This document shows positions 6,537 through 13,506 of a stretch of 15,053 nucleotides of DNA, in pieces. The notes under the pieces are model-generated. The model ran no database searches. It saw nothing but the letters and a program-made list of their open reading frames with translations, and was not told where the DNA came from. Location: positions 1 through 15,053 of the forward strand of contig DAOSZN010000039.1 in NCBI GenBank assembly GCA_035593725.1, written 5' to 3'. Within the stretch, counting starts at the first letter, position 1; the number at the start of each line of letters is the position of its first letter. A program made the translations under genes and the position numbers. Source of the DNA: UBA4971 sp029551185 (GTDB taxonomy: Bacteria; Bacillota; SHA-98; UBA4971).

Positions 6537-7807
6537 AACGCTTTTCTCTGCCTTTCTTCAGCCGAGCATTGGCCTGCGAGGTAACCGGTGGAGAAAGCAG
6601 CCTGCAGATTATACCCACCGGTTACACCGTCAACGTCAATTACTTCTCCTGCGAAGAATAATCCCTGAACAAGCTTTGATTCCATCCTGCGGGGGTCAAT
6701 TTCATCTACATCCACCCCGCCTGCGGTAACAATCCCTTCATCAGTCGGTCTTAACCGAGCTATGTGCAATGTAAGTCCCTTTAGGATCCTCCCTATTTTG
6801 AATCGTTCCTCCCTGGTTACCTGAGATATGTGTTTCGCCGCAGGCACTCCGGCTTCCTGCACAATTATGGGAATTAAATGTTTAGGCACAAGATCAGTTA
6901 AGGAATTAGATATGTTTTGCCCCCGGTGTTTTTGAAAATCCCGCAAGATTCTGGCATCCAATTGTTGATGGGAGAGGGCAGGCTTCATGTCGATTGCAAG
7001 TGCTATCTCAGGTTCAGTCTGAATCAGAGCGGACGCAACCTTCCGTGATAAGGTCAAGATAATAGGACCGGAGACTCCGAAGTGAGTAAACAGCATTTCC
7101 CCCAATTCCGACGCCGCCTCGCGCCCGTTTATAGTCAAAGTTGCTTGTACATTACGCAAGGTCATCCCTGCCACGTCTTGCGGCCATGACTCAACTGTCT
7201 CCAGCGGAATCAGAGACGCTCTTGGCTGGATGATATTGTGTCCCAGCTCTTTGGCTATTCTAAAGCCATCACCGGTAGAACCTGTAACCGTATAGGTAAT
7301 TCCTCCGGTTGCGATTATCACTGCATCGCACGGCATAAACTCAACCTGCCCATTGCCTGTGGAAAATACAACTCCCTTCACTCTGCCGTCTGACGCAACA
7401 ACCTGTTTCACGTTGGAGTTGCACCTCAGTCCTGCCGCGCTCTTCTTTATATACATCATCAAAGCCCGCAACACGTCCCTGGATATTCCCGATGCAGGAA
7501 AAACTCTTCTGCCTCTTTCCACCTTACTCTCGACTCCAAGTTCCCGGAAAAACTCTCGGAGGTCATAGGAGTCAAACCGTGAGAAAGCTGAATACAGGAA
7601 CTTTCCGTTGCCGGGCATACCGGCTATCAGCCCATCCACATCTGTATCATTTGTAAAATTGCATCTACCCTTCCCTGTGATTAGGAGTTTCCGGCCGGGC
7701 CGGCTGTTTTTCTCCAGAAGAGTTACATTGGCTCTTTGCGATGCAGCGCTTCCGGCAGCCATTAGGCCTGCAGGTCCTGCCCCTACCACTATGATATTCT
7801 TTTGCAA
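6533..7807 (-). CDS. NAD(P)/FAD-dependent oxidoreductase, BaiN/HI0933 family
   Basis: A flavoprotein of 424 residues from the chosen start. The FAD-binding Rossmann motif is at the N-terminus (VVGAGPAG at about 7-14), with E32-K as the strand-2 acidic residue. Family blocks follow: PGRKLLITGKGRCNFTN, ATGGITYTVTGSTGDG in the middle, and near the C-terminus FFAGEVIDVDGVTGGYNLQ and AFSTGYLAG. The family is widespread and often annotated as aminoacetone oxidase or BaiN-like, but the physiological substrate is unsettled; I would not assign bile-acid chemistry from this. The frame is open to an ATG at 7882 that would overlap rluB by 94 bases. I prefer TTG 7807, with GAAGGG 8 bases upstream, because it puts the Rossmann strand right at the N-terminus and leaves a 19-base overlap. 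The ATG at 7882 also has GAAGG 7 bases upstream, so the start is not certain. Confidence 0.85.
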   Translation of the reverse strand: MQKNIIVVGAGPAGLMAAGSAASQRANVTLLEKNSRPGRKLLITGKGRCNFTNDTDVDGLIAGMPGNGKFLYSAFSRFDSYDLREFFRELGVESKVERGRRVFPASGISRDVLRALMMYIKKSAAGLRCNSNVKQVVASDGRVKGVVFSTGNGQVEFMPCDAVIIATGGITYTVTGSTGDGFRIAKELGHNIIQPRASLIPLETVESWPQDVAGMTLRNVQATLTINGREAASELGEMLFTHFGVSGPIILTLSRKVASALIQTEPEIALAIDMKPALSHQQLDARILRDFQKHRGQNISNSLTDLVPKHLIPIIVQEAGVPAAKHISQVTREERFKIGRILKGLTLHIARLRPTDEGIVTAGGVDVDEIDPRRMESKLVQGLFFAGEVIDVDGVTGGYNLQAAFSTGYLAGQCSAEERQRKAL

Positions 7808-8553
7808 GACCTTATCCCTTCTTCCGACCTTGCTGCCATCTTCCTGACCCAGCTTTCCTCTGTTTGGGTGAGATATCTCCATGAACCGACCTTCAAGTCC
7901 CCGATTGATAATTCGCCAAGATGAGTCCTGGTAAGACTCTTGACCGGATACCCTATTGCGTTAAACATCTCACGAACTTGGCGTTTCCTGCCTTCCCCAA
8001 TTTTGATTTCCACCGAAGCCGAGCTCCCATAGGCCTTAATCAGCCTTACGACAGCCGGAGACGACATGTGCCCTGACTGCAATCTTACTCCGCGCCGCAA
8101 TTGATTCAGCTCATCTTCACCTGGCGTCCCTTTGACAACCGCTACATAAGTCTTCTCTATTCCAAATCTGGGATGAGTCAAAACGTAAGTCGCATGGCCG
8201 TCGTCAGTTAGGAGAAGGAGACCTTCAGTATCCCGATCCAGTCTGCCTACGGGGAAAAGCCTTGTGTCCGTGAGCGGGATAAGATCCAGTATTGTGAGCC
8301 TTCCTTGAGGATCGTGGACTGTTGAAACATAACCTTTAGGCTTATTGAGCATGATATATGTTTTCTTTTCACAAGTACTGACAGTGACAGGTTTTCCGTC
8401 AACCCTTATCTGACAGGCGAAAGGATCAAACCTCGCGCCCGGTTCGCGTATAACTTCCCCATCAACCGTAACGCGGCCTTCTTTGATAATTCTTGCGCTC
8501 GCCCTACGTGAAGCGACACCTGCATTCGCAAGAATCTTCCCGAGCCTTTCCAT
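7789..8553 (-). CDS. rluB: Ribosomal large-subunit pseudouridine synthase, RsuA/RluB/E/F family
   Basis: A 254-residue enzyme that isomerises a specific uridine in rRNA to pseudouridine. The N-terminal 60 residues are an S4 RNA-binding domain (ERLGKILANAGVASRRASAR, then GRVTVDGEV). The catalytic domain follows, with the PVGRLDRDTEGLLLLTDDG block that contains the catalytic Asp of the family, and a KIGEGRKRQVREMF block. The architecture fits the RluB/RsuA type; whether the target is in 23S or 16S rRNA cannot be read from sequence, and rluB is used because this genomic place next to scpB and gerW usually carries it in Firmicutes. I chose ATG 8553 (weak GGTGG 7 bases upstream) over an in-frame TTG at 8571 without a ribosome site. 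It lies 24 bases after the TrkA gene; its 3' end overlaps the flavoprotein gene. Confidence 0.9.
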   Translation of the reverse strand: MERLGKILANAGVASRRASARIIKEGRVTVDGEVIREPGARFDPFACQIRVDGKPVTVSTCEKKTYIMLNKPKGYVSTVHDPQGRLTILDLIPLTDTRLFPVGRLDRDTEGLLLLTDDGHATYVLTHPRFGIEKTYVAVVKGTPGEDELNQLRRGVRLQSGHMSSPAVVRLIKAYGSSASVEIKIGEGRKRQVREMFNAIGYPVKSLTRTHLGELSIGDLKVGSWRYLTQTEESWVRKMAARSEEGIRSCKRIS

Positions 8554-8577
8554 TTCGATGCCACCAATCAAGACAAA

Positions 8578-9231
8578 CTACTTCATGCCTTCCAACCTAC
8601 CCAGACTCTCCGTGGCTCCCAGAGCCAACAGAATATCACCCTCTTCAATGATATCATCAGGCCCGGGTGATACTTTGACTTCATTGCCGGCTCGGCGAAG
8701 GGCAACAATATTTACACCGAATCTGGCACGCAGATTCAGCTCACGAAGAGTCTTGCCGATAAACTCCGGAGAAGCCGCTATTTCAGCGACTCCGTAATCC
8801 GGGGAGAGTTCAATAATCTCAAGAATATTTGAGGACGTAAGGGTATTAGCCAATCTTACACCCATATCCCGTTCGGGGTAGACCACCTTTTCCACCCCGA
8901 TCTTCTCAAGGAGCTTGCCATGTAACTCGTCAGTCGCTTTTCCAACAACGCAAGCTACCCCTAAGTCTTTCAGAATCAAGCATGTAAGTATGCTGGACAA
9001 CACATCATGGCCGATTGTAACAATGACTACGTCAAAGTTACGGATGCCGATTGCCCTGAGAATGTCTTCATCTGTCGCGTCTGCTTGAACAGCATGGGTA
9101 ACTTCGCAAGCCACCCGTTGAACCTTATCTTCATCTATATCGACAGCCAGGACTTGGTACCCTAGTTTTGCCAACGTACAGGCGACACTGGCACCAAACT
9201 TCCCCAGACCGATGACTGCAAACTGTCGCAT
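8578..9231 (-). CDS. TrkA/KtrA-type potassium-uptake regulatory subunit (RCK protein)
   Basis: A cytosolic protein of 217 residues that would form the gating ring of a Trk/Ktr-type K+ transporter. It has a Rossmann RCK_N domain with GLGKFG at about 8-13 and an acidic strand-2 end (VDIDEDK), then QADATDED, then an RCK_C (TrkA_C) domain from about residue 130 (E-I-I-E-L-S-P to the end) that in related proteins binds nucleotides such as c-di-AMP. Length fits single-RCK KtrA/KtrC proteins. I chose ATG 9231 because GGGAGATGG lies just upstream and the Rossmann strand begins at residue 4; a frame open to 9300 adds an unrelated tail that covers the hairpin in the leader. No TrkH/KtrB channel gene is present in the window, so its partner must lie elsewhere. 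Confidence 0.9.
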   Translation of the reverse strand: MRQFAVIGLGKFGASVACTLAKLGYQVLAVDIDEDKVQRVACEVTHAVQADATDEDILRAIGIRNFDVVIVTIGHDVLSSILTCLILKDLGVACVVGKATDELHGKLLEKIGVEKVVYPERDMGVRLANTLTSSNILEIIELSPDYGVAEIAASPEFIGKTLRELNLRARFGVNIVALRRAGNEVKVSPGPDDIIEEGDILLALGATESLGRLEGMK

Positions 9232-9286
9232 TATACCATCTCCCACCAAGGCATTATGCACCGGTACAAGAGACCTGCCACAGGAA

Positions 9287-9303
9287 CTTTTGGGTTCCAA
9301 AAG
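9287..9303 (-). promoter_or_regulatory. Perfect 7-bp hairpin in the trkA leader
   Basis: CTTTTGG (9287-9293) and CCAAAAG (9297-9303) form a perfect stem with a 3-base loop, right after the candidate start of transcription. A competing stem GGAAC/GTTCC uses 9283-9287 with 9294-9298, so two exclusive folds are possible. There is no U-run after it in the minus-strand transcript, so it is not a normal terminator. Its role is unknown. Confidence 0.4.
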
Positions 9304-9332
9304 ATCTTACGACATTATTTGTGTCAATGCAA
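9304..9332 (-). promoter_or_regulatory. Candidate promoter for the trkA-to-ispH gene run
   Basis: Minus strand TTGCAT (9327-9332), 17 bases, then TAAGAT (9304-9309). The -35 box is weak and the -10 box matches four of six. A perfect TTGACA overlaps at 9321-9326 region but has no -10 at the right distance. The gap between gerW and the TrkA gene is the only one over 100 bases in this part, which supports a start of transcription here. Confidence 0.35.
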
Positions 9333-9339
9333 CCTGACA
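9322..9339. repeat. 5-bp inverted repeat within the trkA promoter region
   Basis: The arms TGTCA (9322-9326) and TGACA (9335-9339) are perfect and 8 bases apart; a third related half, CGACA, lies at 9310-9314. They cover the candidate -35 box and spacer, so an operator is possible, but short arms like these also occur by chance. Confidence 0.3.
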
Positions 9340-9359
9340 TTTTGAGGCCATAGCCGATG

Positions 9360-9815
9360 TCAGTGAGCGTCTCCTTGTATGTTTTGCTTGTAGGCTATAT
9401 CTCCTGTGCTTTTCTGCTTCGCTCCGGGAGCTCCTTTGGCCAAGAAAGAAGGGACGAAGTCAATTAACTTGTCCAGTGGGCCGATGCCTTCCACAGGCAT
9501 AACCCTAACTTGGCCCATACTGACAACAAGGAATGCCACGGGAAGAATGGTGAGTCCTGCGCCCGCCCCTCCGCCAAACGGAAATTCCGCTCCGTGCGTG
9601 GCGTCATTCGGACGGGTCTTCCCCTCCTGCCGTTCTCTTGCAGTCGGGAATTCACTGCCCCCTGCGGCAAAGCCTACCGATACTCGGGATACCGGCAAGA
9701 TCACCGTCCCGTCCGCAGTCTCGACCGGATCTCCTAAAATGGTATTGACATCGATCATTTCTTTAATATTCGCCATGGCAGTTCTCATCAAGGCATCAAT
9801 TGGGTGATCCGCCAT
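9360..9815 (-). CDS. gerW: GerW family sporulation protein (YtfJ)
   Basis: A 151-residue member of the GerW/YtfJ family. In B. subtilis GerW is a spore protein needed for germination with some germinants; its biochemical action is unknown. Recognisable parts are the N-terminal helix with I-D-A-L-M-R-T-A-M, the block GDPVETADGTVILPVSRVSVGFAAGGSEF split over residues 28-56, and the glycine-rich FPFGGGAGAG followed by LTILPVAFLVV. The Ser/Lys/Arg-rich centre (R-E-R-Q-E-G-K-T-R) is a variable insert. No signal peptide is seen. The ATG at 9815 has a perfect AAAGGAG ribosome site. It follows the DUF2953 gene by 36 bases, the same pair as ytfI-ytfJ in B. subtilis. Confidence 0.92.
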   Translation of the reverse strand: MADHPIDALMRTAMANIKEMIDVNTILGDPVETADGTVILPVSRVSVGFAAGGSEFPTARERQEGKTRPNDATHGAEFPFGGGAGAGLTILPVAFLVVSMGQVRVMPVEGIGPLDKLIDFVPSFLAKGAPGAKQKSTGDIAYKQNIQGDAH

Positions 9816-9851
9816 ATCTATTTCTCCTTTCTGACAAAGCCGGGTCTACCG

Positions 9852-10511
9852 CTAGTCTTGCCCAAAGATAGCCCGGAAAACAACATCGCCCGGTCTCAAT
9901 AGCACAATACTGTCAAAATCCAGATCAACACGAACTTCATTGTAACAAGGCCGGATGGTGATATCTGGCGGGTCCTTTGGGAATCTGAGTTTGTCAGAAA
10001 AGACAGCCATGGCAGCGCCCACAAGAGTATAGATCGATCCTACAGCTATACCGGTAGTGGCCGCATCGCCTGTCCCAAAGCTCAAGAGGACTCGAAAGCG
10101 GAGTATGTCCAGGCCTCTCTTGAAGATTTGCCCGCTAATAGACTGGATGAATCTTTCCTGTGGTATTCCGGGTTTTTCGTCTTTATCTTCCGACAAGTGC
10201 TGCTTAGGTTTATTCCTGAGTATCCTTCTAAACGTGCCGGCAATCAGCACCCAGGCGTTCTCAGGATTCCTGATAAGCTCTTGAAGGGTAGAACTTATCA
10301 GTTCTTCCGGGCTGTCTTGATTTAGACGTGTTACGTCATGGGTTCTATATAGAGTGAACCATATCAGTCCGTTCATAATCCCTAAGCTGACTCGGGCAAG
10401 TGTCTGCTTTCGATTAAGAGTAAGTTGTATACGGACATGTACAGGCACGACAAACACAACTAAGGCAAAGCCTGCTATGCTGAGAATAAGAAATAGAAGA
10501 ACCCATTTCAT
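9852..10511 (-). CDS. DUF2953 family membrane protein (YtfI-like)
   Basis: A protein of 219 residues with one N-terminal membrane segment (residues 1-25) and a soluble remainder probably outside or at the membrane face. The block GTGDAATTG at about 152-160, followed by a weakly hydrophobic stretch (A-V-G-S-I-Y-T-L-V-G-A-A-M-A), and the closing strand I-T-I-R-P-C-Y-N are typical of DUF2953, the family of B. subtilis YtfI. No function is established; its constant pairing with gerW suggests a sporulation role. The ATG at 10511 has only a weak GAAG ribosome site. It begins 41 bases after scpB ends and ends 36 bases before gerW. Confidence 0.85.
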   Translation of the reverse strand: MKWVLLFLILSIAGFALVVFVVPVHVRIQLTLNRKQTLARVSLGIMNGLIWFTLYRTHDVTRLNQDSPEELISSTLQELIRNPENAWVLIAGTFRRILRNKPKQHLSEDKDEKPGIPQERFIQSISGQIFKRGLDILRFRVLLSFGTGDAATTGIAVGSIYTLVGAAMAVFSDKLRFPKDPPDITIRPCYNEVRVDLDFDSIVLLRPGDVVFRAIFGQD

Positions 10512-10552
10512 TGAAAGACTTCGCTTTGATAGATCATAAGGATATTTTTTTC

Positions 10553-11095
10553 CTAATCTGAACCGGGTATTCCAAGGAGCGAATCTGAGTCTTCGCTGAG
10601 CGGCGGAAGCTCATCGAGGGATGCAAGGCCGAACCACCTGAGGAACGCTGATGTAGTGGAGTACAATGCAGGACGCCCAGGCGCCTTTTTTCTTCCGGAC
10701 ACACGCACAAGGCGTCTTTCCATGAGCGTGTTCAGAACACTGTCTACTCTGACACCTCGAATACTCTCCAACTCAGGCTTGGTAATAGGCTGTCTGTAAG
10801 CGATTATCGCAAGTGTCTCCAATGCGGGGCGGGATAAACTTTGCCTGACCTCAATATTGAGGCGGGACACATAATCAGCCAACTCAGGCCTTGTAGTCAT
10901 CTCATAACCGCCTGCCACAAAGATTATCTGAATACCGGATTTCTCTCGCTTGTACTTATCTTGAATGTCTCTTACTATGGATTCTATCGTCCGGGAGTCA
11001 AGGCTGATTATCTCTCCTATCCGTTTCGGAGAAATCGGGCTGGGCGATGCGAAAATCAAGGCCTCAATTATGGCCTTAGCCTCACTGTACTCCAT
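10553..11095 (-). CDS. scpB: Segregation and condensation protein B
   Basis: A cytosolic protein of 180 residues; a ScpB dimer binds ScpA and with Smc forms the bacterial condensin that organises the chromosome. Two winged-helix domains are visible: the first from EYSEAKAIIEALIFASPSPI, the second starting about residue 85 with the family's strongest block SRPALETLAIIAYRQPITKPE, then I-R-G-V-R-V-D-S and the P-G-R-P-A-L-Y-S-T-T-S block. I chose ATG 11095 because GGGGGAG lies 6 bases upstream; an in-frame TTG at 11116 adds only seven residues. The start lies inside the 3' end of scpA (14-base overlap), so the two subunits are probably made by coupled translation. Confidence 0.94.
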   Translation of the reverse strand: MEYSEAKAIIEALIFASPSPISPKRIGEIISLDSRTIESIVRDIQDKYKREKSGIQIIFVAGGYEMTTRPELADYVSRLNIEVRQSLSRPALETLAIIAYRQPITKPELESIRGVRVDSVLNTLMERRLVRVSGRKKAPGRPALYSTTSAFLRWFGLASLDELPPLSEDSDSLLGIPGSD

Positions 11096-11873
11096 CGGCT
11101 TCTCCCCCTGGCGCAAAGGCTATCATGATTTCGCCGAAATGTCGATCCTGTCGAACAATTATCTCTCTGAGCCGGATGAGCTCAAGAAGCGCAAGGAAAA
11201 CCCCTATTACACCTGAGCGCGTGACAGGTTTCTGGAAAAGCTCACCAAAAGCCACTTCGTCCTTTCCCCGAATGCAGGAACGGATATGATCCATACTCTT
11301 CTCAAGGAAGAGTTCATCTTGGGGGACATGCGAAAACTCTTCACGAGGCGCATCCTTCAGAATATCCTTTAGGGCGGAAAGCAAATCTTCAAGCTCTATT
11401 TCAGTCGATACCACCGATGTTTCCAACCGGTCAATCTCAACAGGACGGCTCCTAGGAAAGACATCGCGCCAGGCAGCGTCACGCCTGGCTAATTCCTCAA
11501 CTGCATCCTGAAATACCCGATATTCCATTAAATGAGTAAGGAGAGCTTCATTAGACCACTCTCCCTCCGCGTCATATAAGGAGCCTTCTTCTGACTCCGG
11601 CTCAGGTTCACCCTCTATCTCACCGTTTTGATATTCCTCAGGGGGTAAGAGTTTCTCCGCTTTTGCCTTTATGACATCGCTGGCTGCTGAAAGAAAGTCT
11701 CCGACATAATCTAAGTCAGGCTTCCCTATAACCCGCTCTATCTCGTGCATTGCCTCCCGGAGAGCATTGAGAGCTGAGACGGATGAAGGATCCACTTCTC
11801 CTTTCTCCAGGCCGCGCGTCAATTCTTCAAGAGCTCTGATGGGCTGTAGGCGCTCGCTGGGAGCATCCTTCAA
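11082..11873 (-). CDS. scpA: Segregation and condensation protein A, divergent N-terminus
   Basis: A 263-residue kleisin that links the Smc head to ScpB. The C-terminal winged helix (about 190-255) fits well: I-R-G-K-D-E-V-A-F-G-E-L-F, then G-V-I-G-V-F-L-A-L-L-E-L-I-R-L, ending F-G-E-I-M-I. The segment D-Y-V-G-D-F-L-S-A-A-S-D-V-I-K-A-K-A-E-K-L-L-P at about 55-77 fits the kleisin N-terminal helix that contacts the Smc neck. The usual opening block F-E-G-P-L-D-L-L-L is absent: here the same place reads L-Q-P-I-R-A-L-E-E-L. The middle (80-110) is acidic and variable as normal. The start is TTG at 11873, whose TTG overlaps the trpS stop (TTGA), pointing to coupled translation; no strong ribosome site is present. 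Identity rests on the C-terminus and on scpB next to it. Confidence 0.88.
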   Translation of the reverse strand: MKDAPSERLQPIRALEELTRGLEKGEVDPSSVSALNALREAMHEIERVIGKPDLDYVGDFLSAASDVIKAKAEKLLPPEEYQNGEIEGEPEPESEEGSLYDAEGEWSNEALLTHLMEYRVFQDAVEELARRDAAWRDVFPRSRPVEIDRLETSVVSTEIELEDLLSALKDILKDAPREEFSHVPQDELFLEKSMDHIRSCIRGKDEVAFGELFQKPVTRSGVIGVFLALLELIRLREIIVRQDRHFGEIMIAFAPGGEADGVQ

Positions 11874-12850
11874 ATTCTCATCGCCTGCCTAACCTCTTCC
11901 AAAGTCGCCTCAGCGATAATCCTGGCCTTTCTCGCTCCTTGTTCCAAGACTTCATGAACGATCCCGGGATTTCTCTCAATAGCCTCTCTTCTCGCACGAA
12001 TCGGCTCTAAGTACTCATTGAGCGCATCAGCTAACTTCCGTTTGCACTCAACACATCCTATACCTGCGCTTTTGCATTCTTTTTGAATTTCATCAAGGCT
12101 CGGTTTTGAGAAGACTTTATGAAACGCGTACACAGAACACACATGAGGGTCACCTGGATCCCGTCGCCGTATCCTCTTAGGATCTGTAACCATGTTCGCC
12201 ACAATGTTCTTGACTTCGTCGGCGCTTGCCGACATTTCAATGATATTTCGATAACTCTTGCTCATCTTCCTGCCATCAGTGCCGGGAAGTAAAACAACCT
12301 CATTGAGACGTTCTTTTGGTTCCGGGAAAACAGGCTCATAGAGGAAGTTGAAGCGTCTTGCAATTTCCCTTGTAAGTTCTAAATGAGGCAATTGATCTTC
12401 TCCTACAGGCACGACTTGGGCTTTATAAACCAAGATATCGGCAGCCATAAGCACAGGATACCCCAGAAATCCATGGGTCATAATGTCTTTTCCCTCAAGC
12501 TCTCTAAGCTGCTCTTTATAAGTCGGACACCTTTCCAGCCATGAGAGGGGGGTAATCATGGATAAGAGAAGGGACAACTCTGCATGTTGCTTAACGTCAG
12601 ATTGCTTGATTATTAAGCTCTTTTCCGGATCTATTCCGGCAGATAAATAATCGATCACCAAATTCATGGTGTTTTCCCGAATCTCACCGGTATCTTCATA
12701 GCCTGTCGTAAGGGCATGCCAGTCTACAACGGCAAAGACACACTCATACTCGTCTTGCAGTTTAACCCAGTTGTCGAGGGCACCCAGGAGATTCCCAAGA
12801 TGGAGTCTTCCGGTAGGTCTCATACCACTGAATATTCTTGGTTTCGACAT
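11870..12850 (-). CDS. trpS: Tryptophan--tRNA ligase
   Basis: A 326-residue class I aminoacyl-tRNA synthetase that charges tRNA-Trp. The HIGH-type motif is H17-L-G-N20 in PTGRLHLGNLLGAL; the KMSKS motif is exact at 195-199 (GRKMSKSYRN). Other family blocks are M-A-A-D-I-L (135-140), V-P-V-G-E-D-Q-L-P-H (148-157) and the C-terminal G-C-V-E-C-K. Length is normal. The ATG at 12850 has AAGGGGAG 8 bases upstream. It starts 18 bases after the M50 protease gene ends and its stop overlaps the scpA start, so it is inside an operon. The short gap leaves no room for a T-box leader, the usual control element of Firmicutes trpS. Confidence 0.96.
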   Translation of the reverse strand: MSKPRIFSGMRPTGRLHLGNLLGALDNWVKLQDEYECVFAVVDWHALTTGYEDTGEIRENTMNLVIDYLSAGIDPEKSLIIKQSDVKQHAELSLLLSMITPLSWLERCPTYKEQLRELEGKDIMTHGFLGYPVLMAADILVYKAQVVPVGEDQLPHLELTREIARRFNFLYEPVFPEPKERLNEVVLLPGTDGRKMSKSYRNIIEMSASADEVKNIVANMVTDPKRIRRRDPGDPHVCSVYAFHKVFSKPSLDEIQKECKSAGIGCVECKRKLADALNEYLEPIRARREAIERNPGIVHEVLEQGARKARIIAEATLEEVRQAMRI

Positions 12851-12868
12851 ACATCTATCTCCCCTTGT

Positions 12869-13474
12869 CTAGAGAATTCTCCGGCCCGAAATGAGGAAGG
12901 CCAAGAATCTCATGATAGGCATCATTATGGTGGATGTAGCCCCTGTAAAAATCAGAAGCAGCAGAATGAATTGACCATATTGCTCCAATTGCTGATAAAT
13001 GTAAAGATTCTTGCCTCTCAAAAACACAAGAAGTAGCCTTGAGCCGTCCAAAGGCGGTATCGGAATAAGATTAAATGACGCAAGGCCAAGATTTATGATA
13101 ATGGCAAAATAAGAAATCAGATCAAAGTAATATGGCATAGATATGCCTAATCTATATGGCAAAGCGAAAAGAAAAGCTAAAACCACATTGGAAAGAGGGC
13201 CTGCCACACCCACGAGAGCCATTCCCTGCCGCCAATTCTTAAAATATGCAGGATTTATTGGCACAGGTTTTGCCCAGCCGAATCTACGGGTAATTATCAG
13301 TGCCAGAGTGCCGAAAACATCTAAATGAGCCAAAGGATTAAGGGTTAGACGGCCTTCCCAGCGAGGGGTAGGATCTCCCAGAGCGTCAGCAGTTGCAGCA
13401 TGAGCAAACTCATGAACTGTAAGTGACAGTAATATTATCGGTAAGGTCAAAAACATAGACGACAAGGCAGCCAT
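12869..13474 (-). CDS. Site-2 protease family (M50B) membrane metalloprotease
   Basis: A protein of 201 residues with about five membrane segments. The zinc-binding motif H21-E22-F-A-H25 lies in the first hydrophobic region and the third ligand is probably D143 in NLIPIPPLDGS, the standard M50 pair. There is no PDZ or CBS domain, so it belongs to the short, YwhC-like group of clostridial proteases of unknown substrate rather than to SpoIVFB or RseP. The ATG at 13474 has AGGGAG 4 bases upstream. It sits 32 bases after lysA and 18 bases before trpS, a place it often holds in Clostridia; a role in signalling proteolysis is only inferred. Confidence 0.92.
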   Translation of the reverse strand: MAALSSMFLTLPIILLSLTVHEFAHAATADALGDPTPRWEGRLTLNPLAHLDVFGTLALIITRRFGWAKPVPINPAYFKNWRQGMALVGVAGPLSNVVLAFLFALPYRLGISMPYYFDLISYFAIIINLGLASFNLIPIPPLDGSRLLLVFLRGKNLYIYQQLEQYGQFILLLLIFTGATSTIMMPIMRFLAFLISGRRIL

Positions 13475-13506
13475 ATATCTCCCTCCGCACTGTTCCTTGA
13501 ACCACT

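Noticed and set aside
12851..12868. T-box leader for trpS
   Set aside because: Only 18 bases separate trpS from the gene before it.
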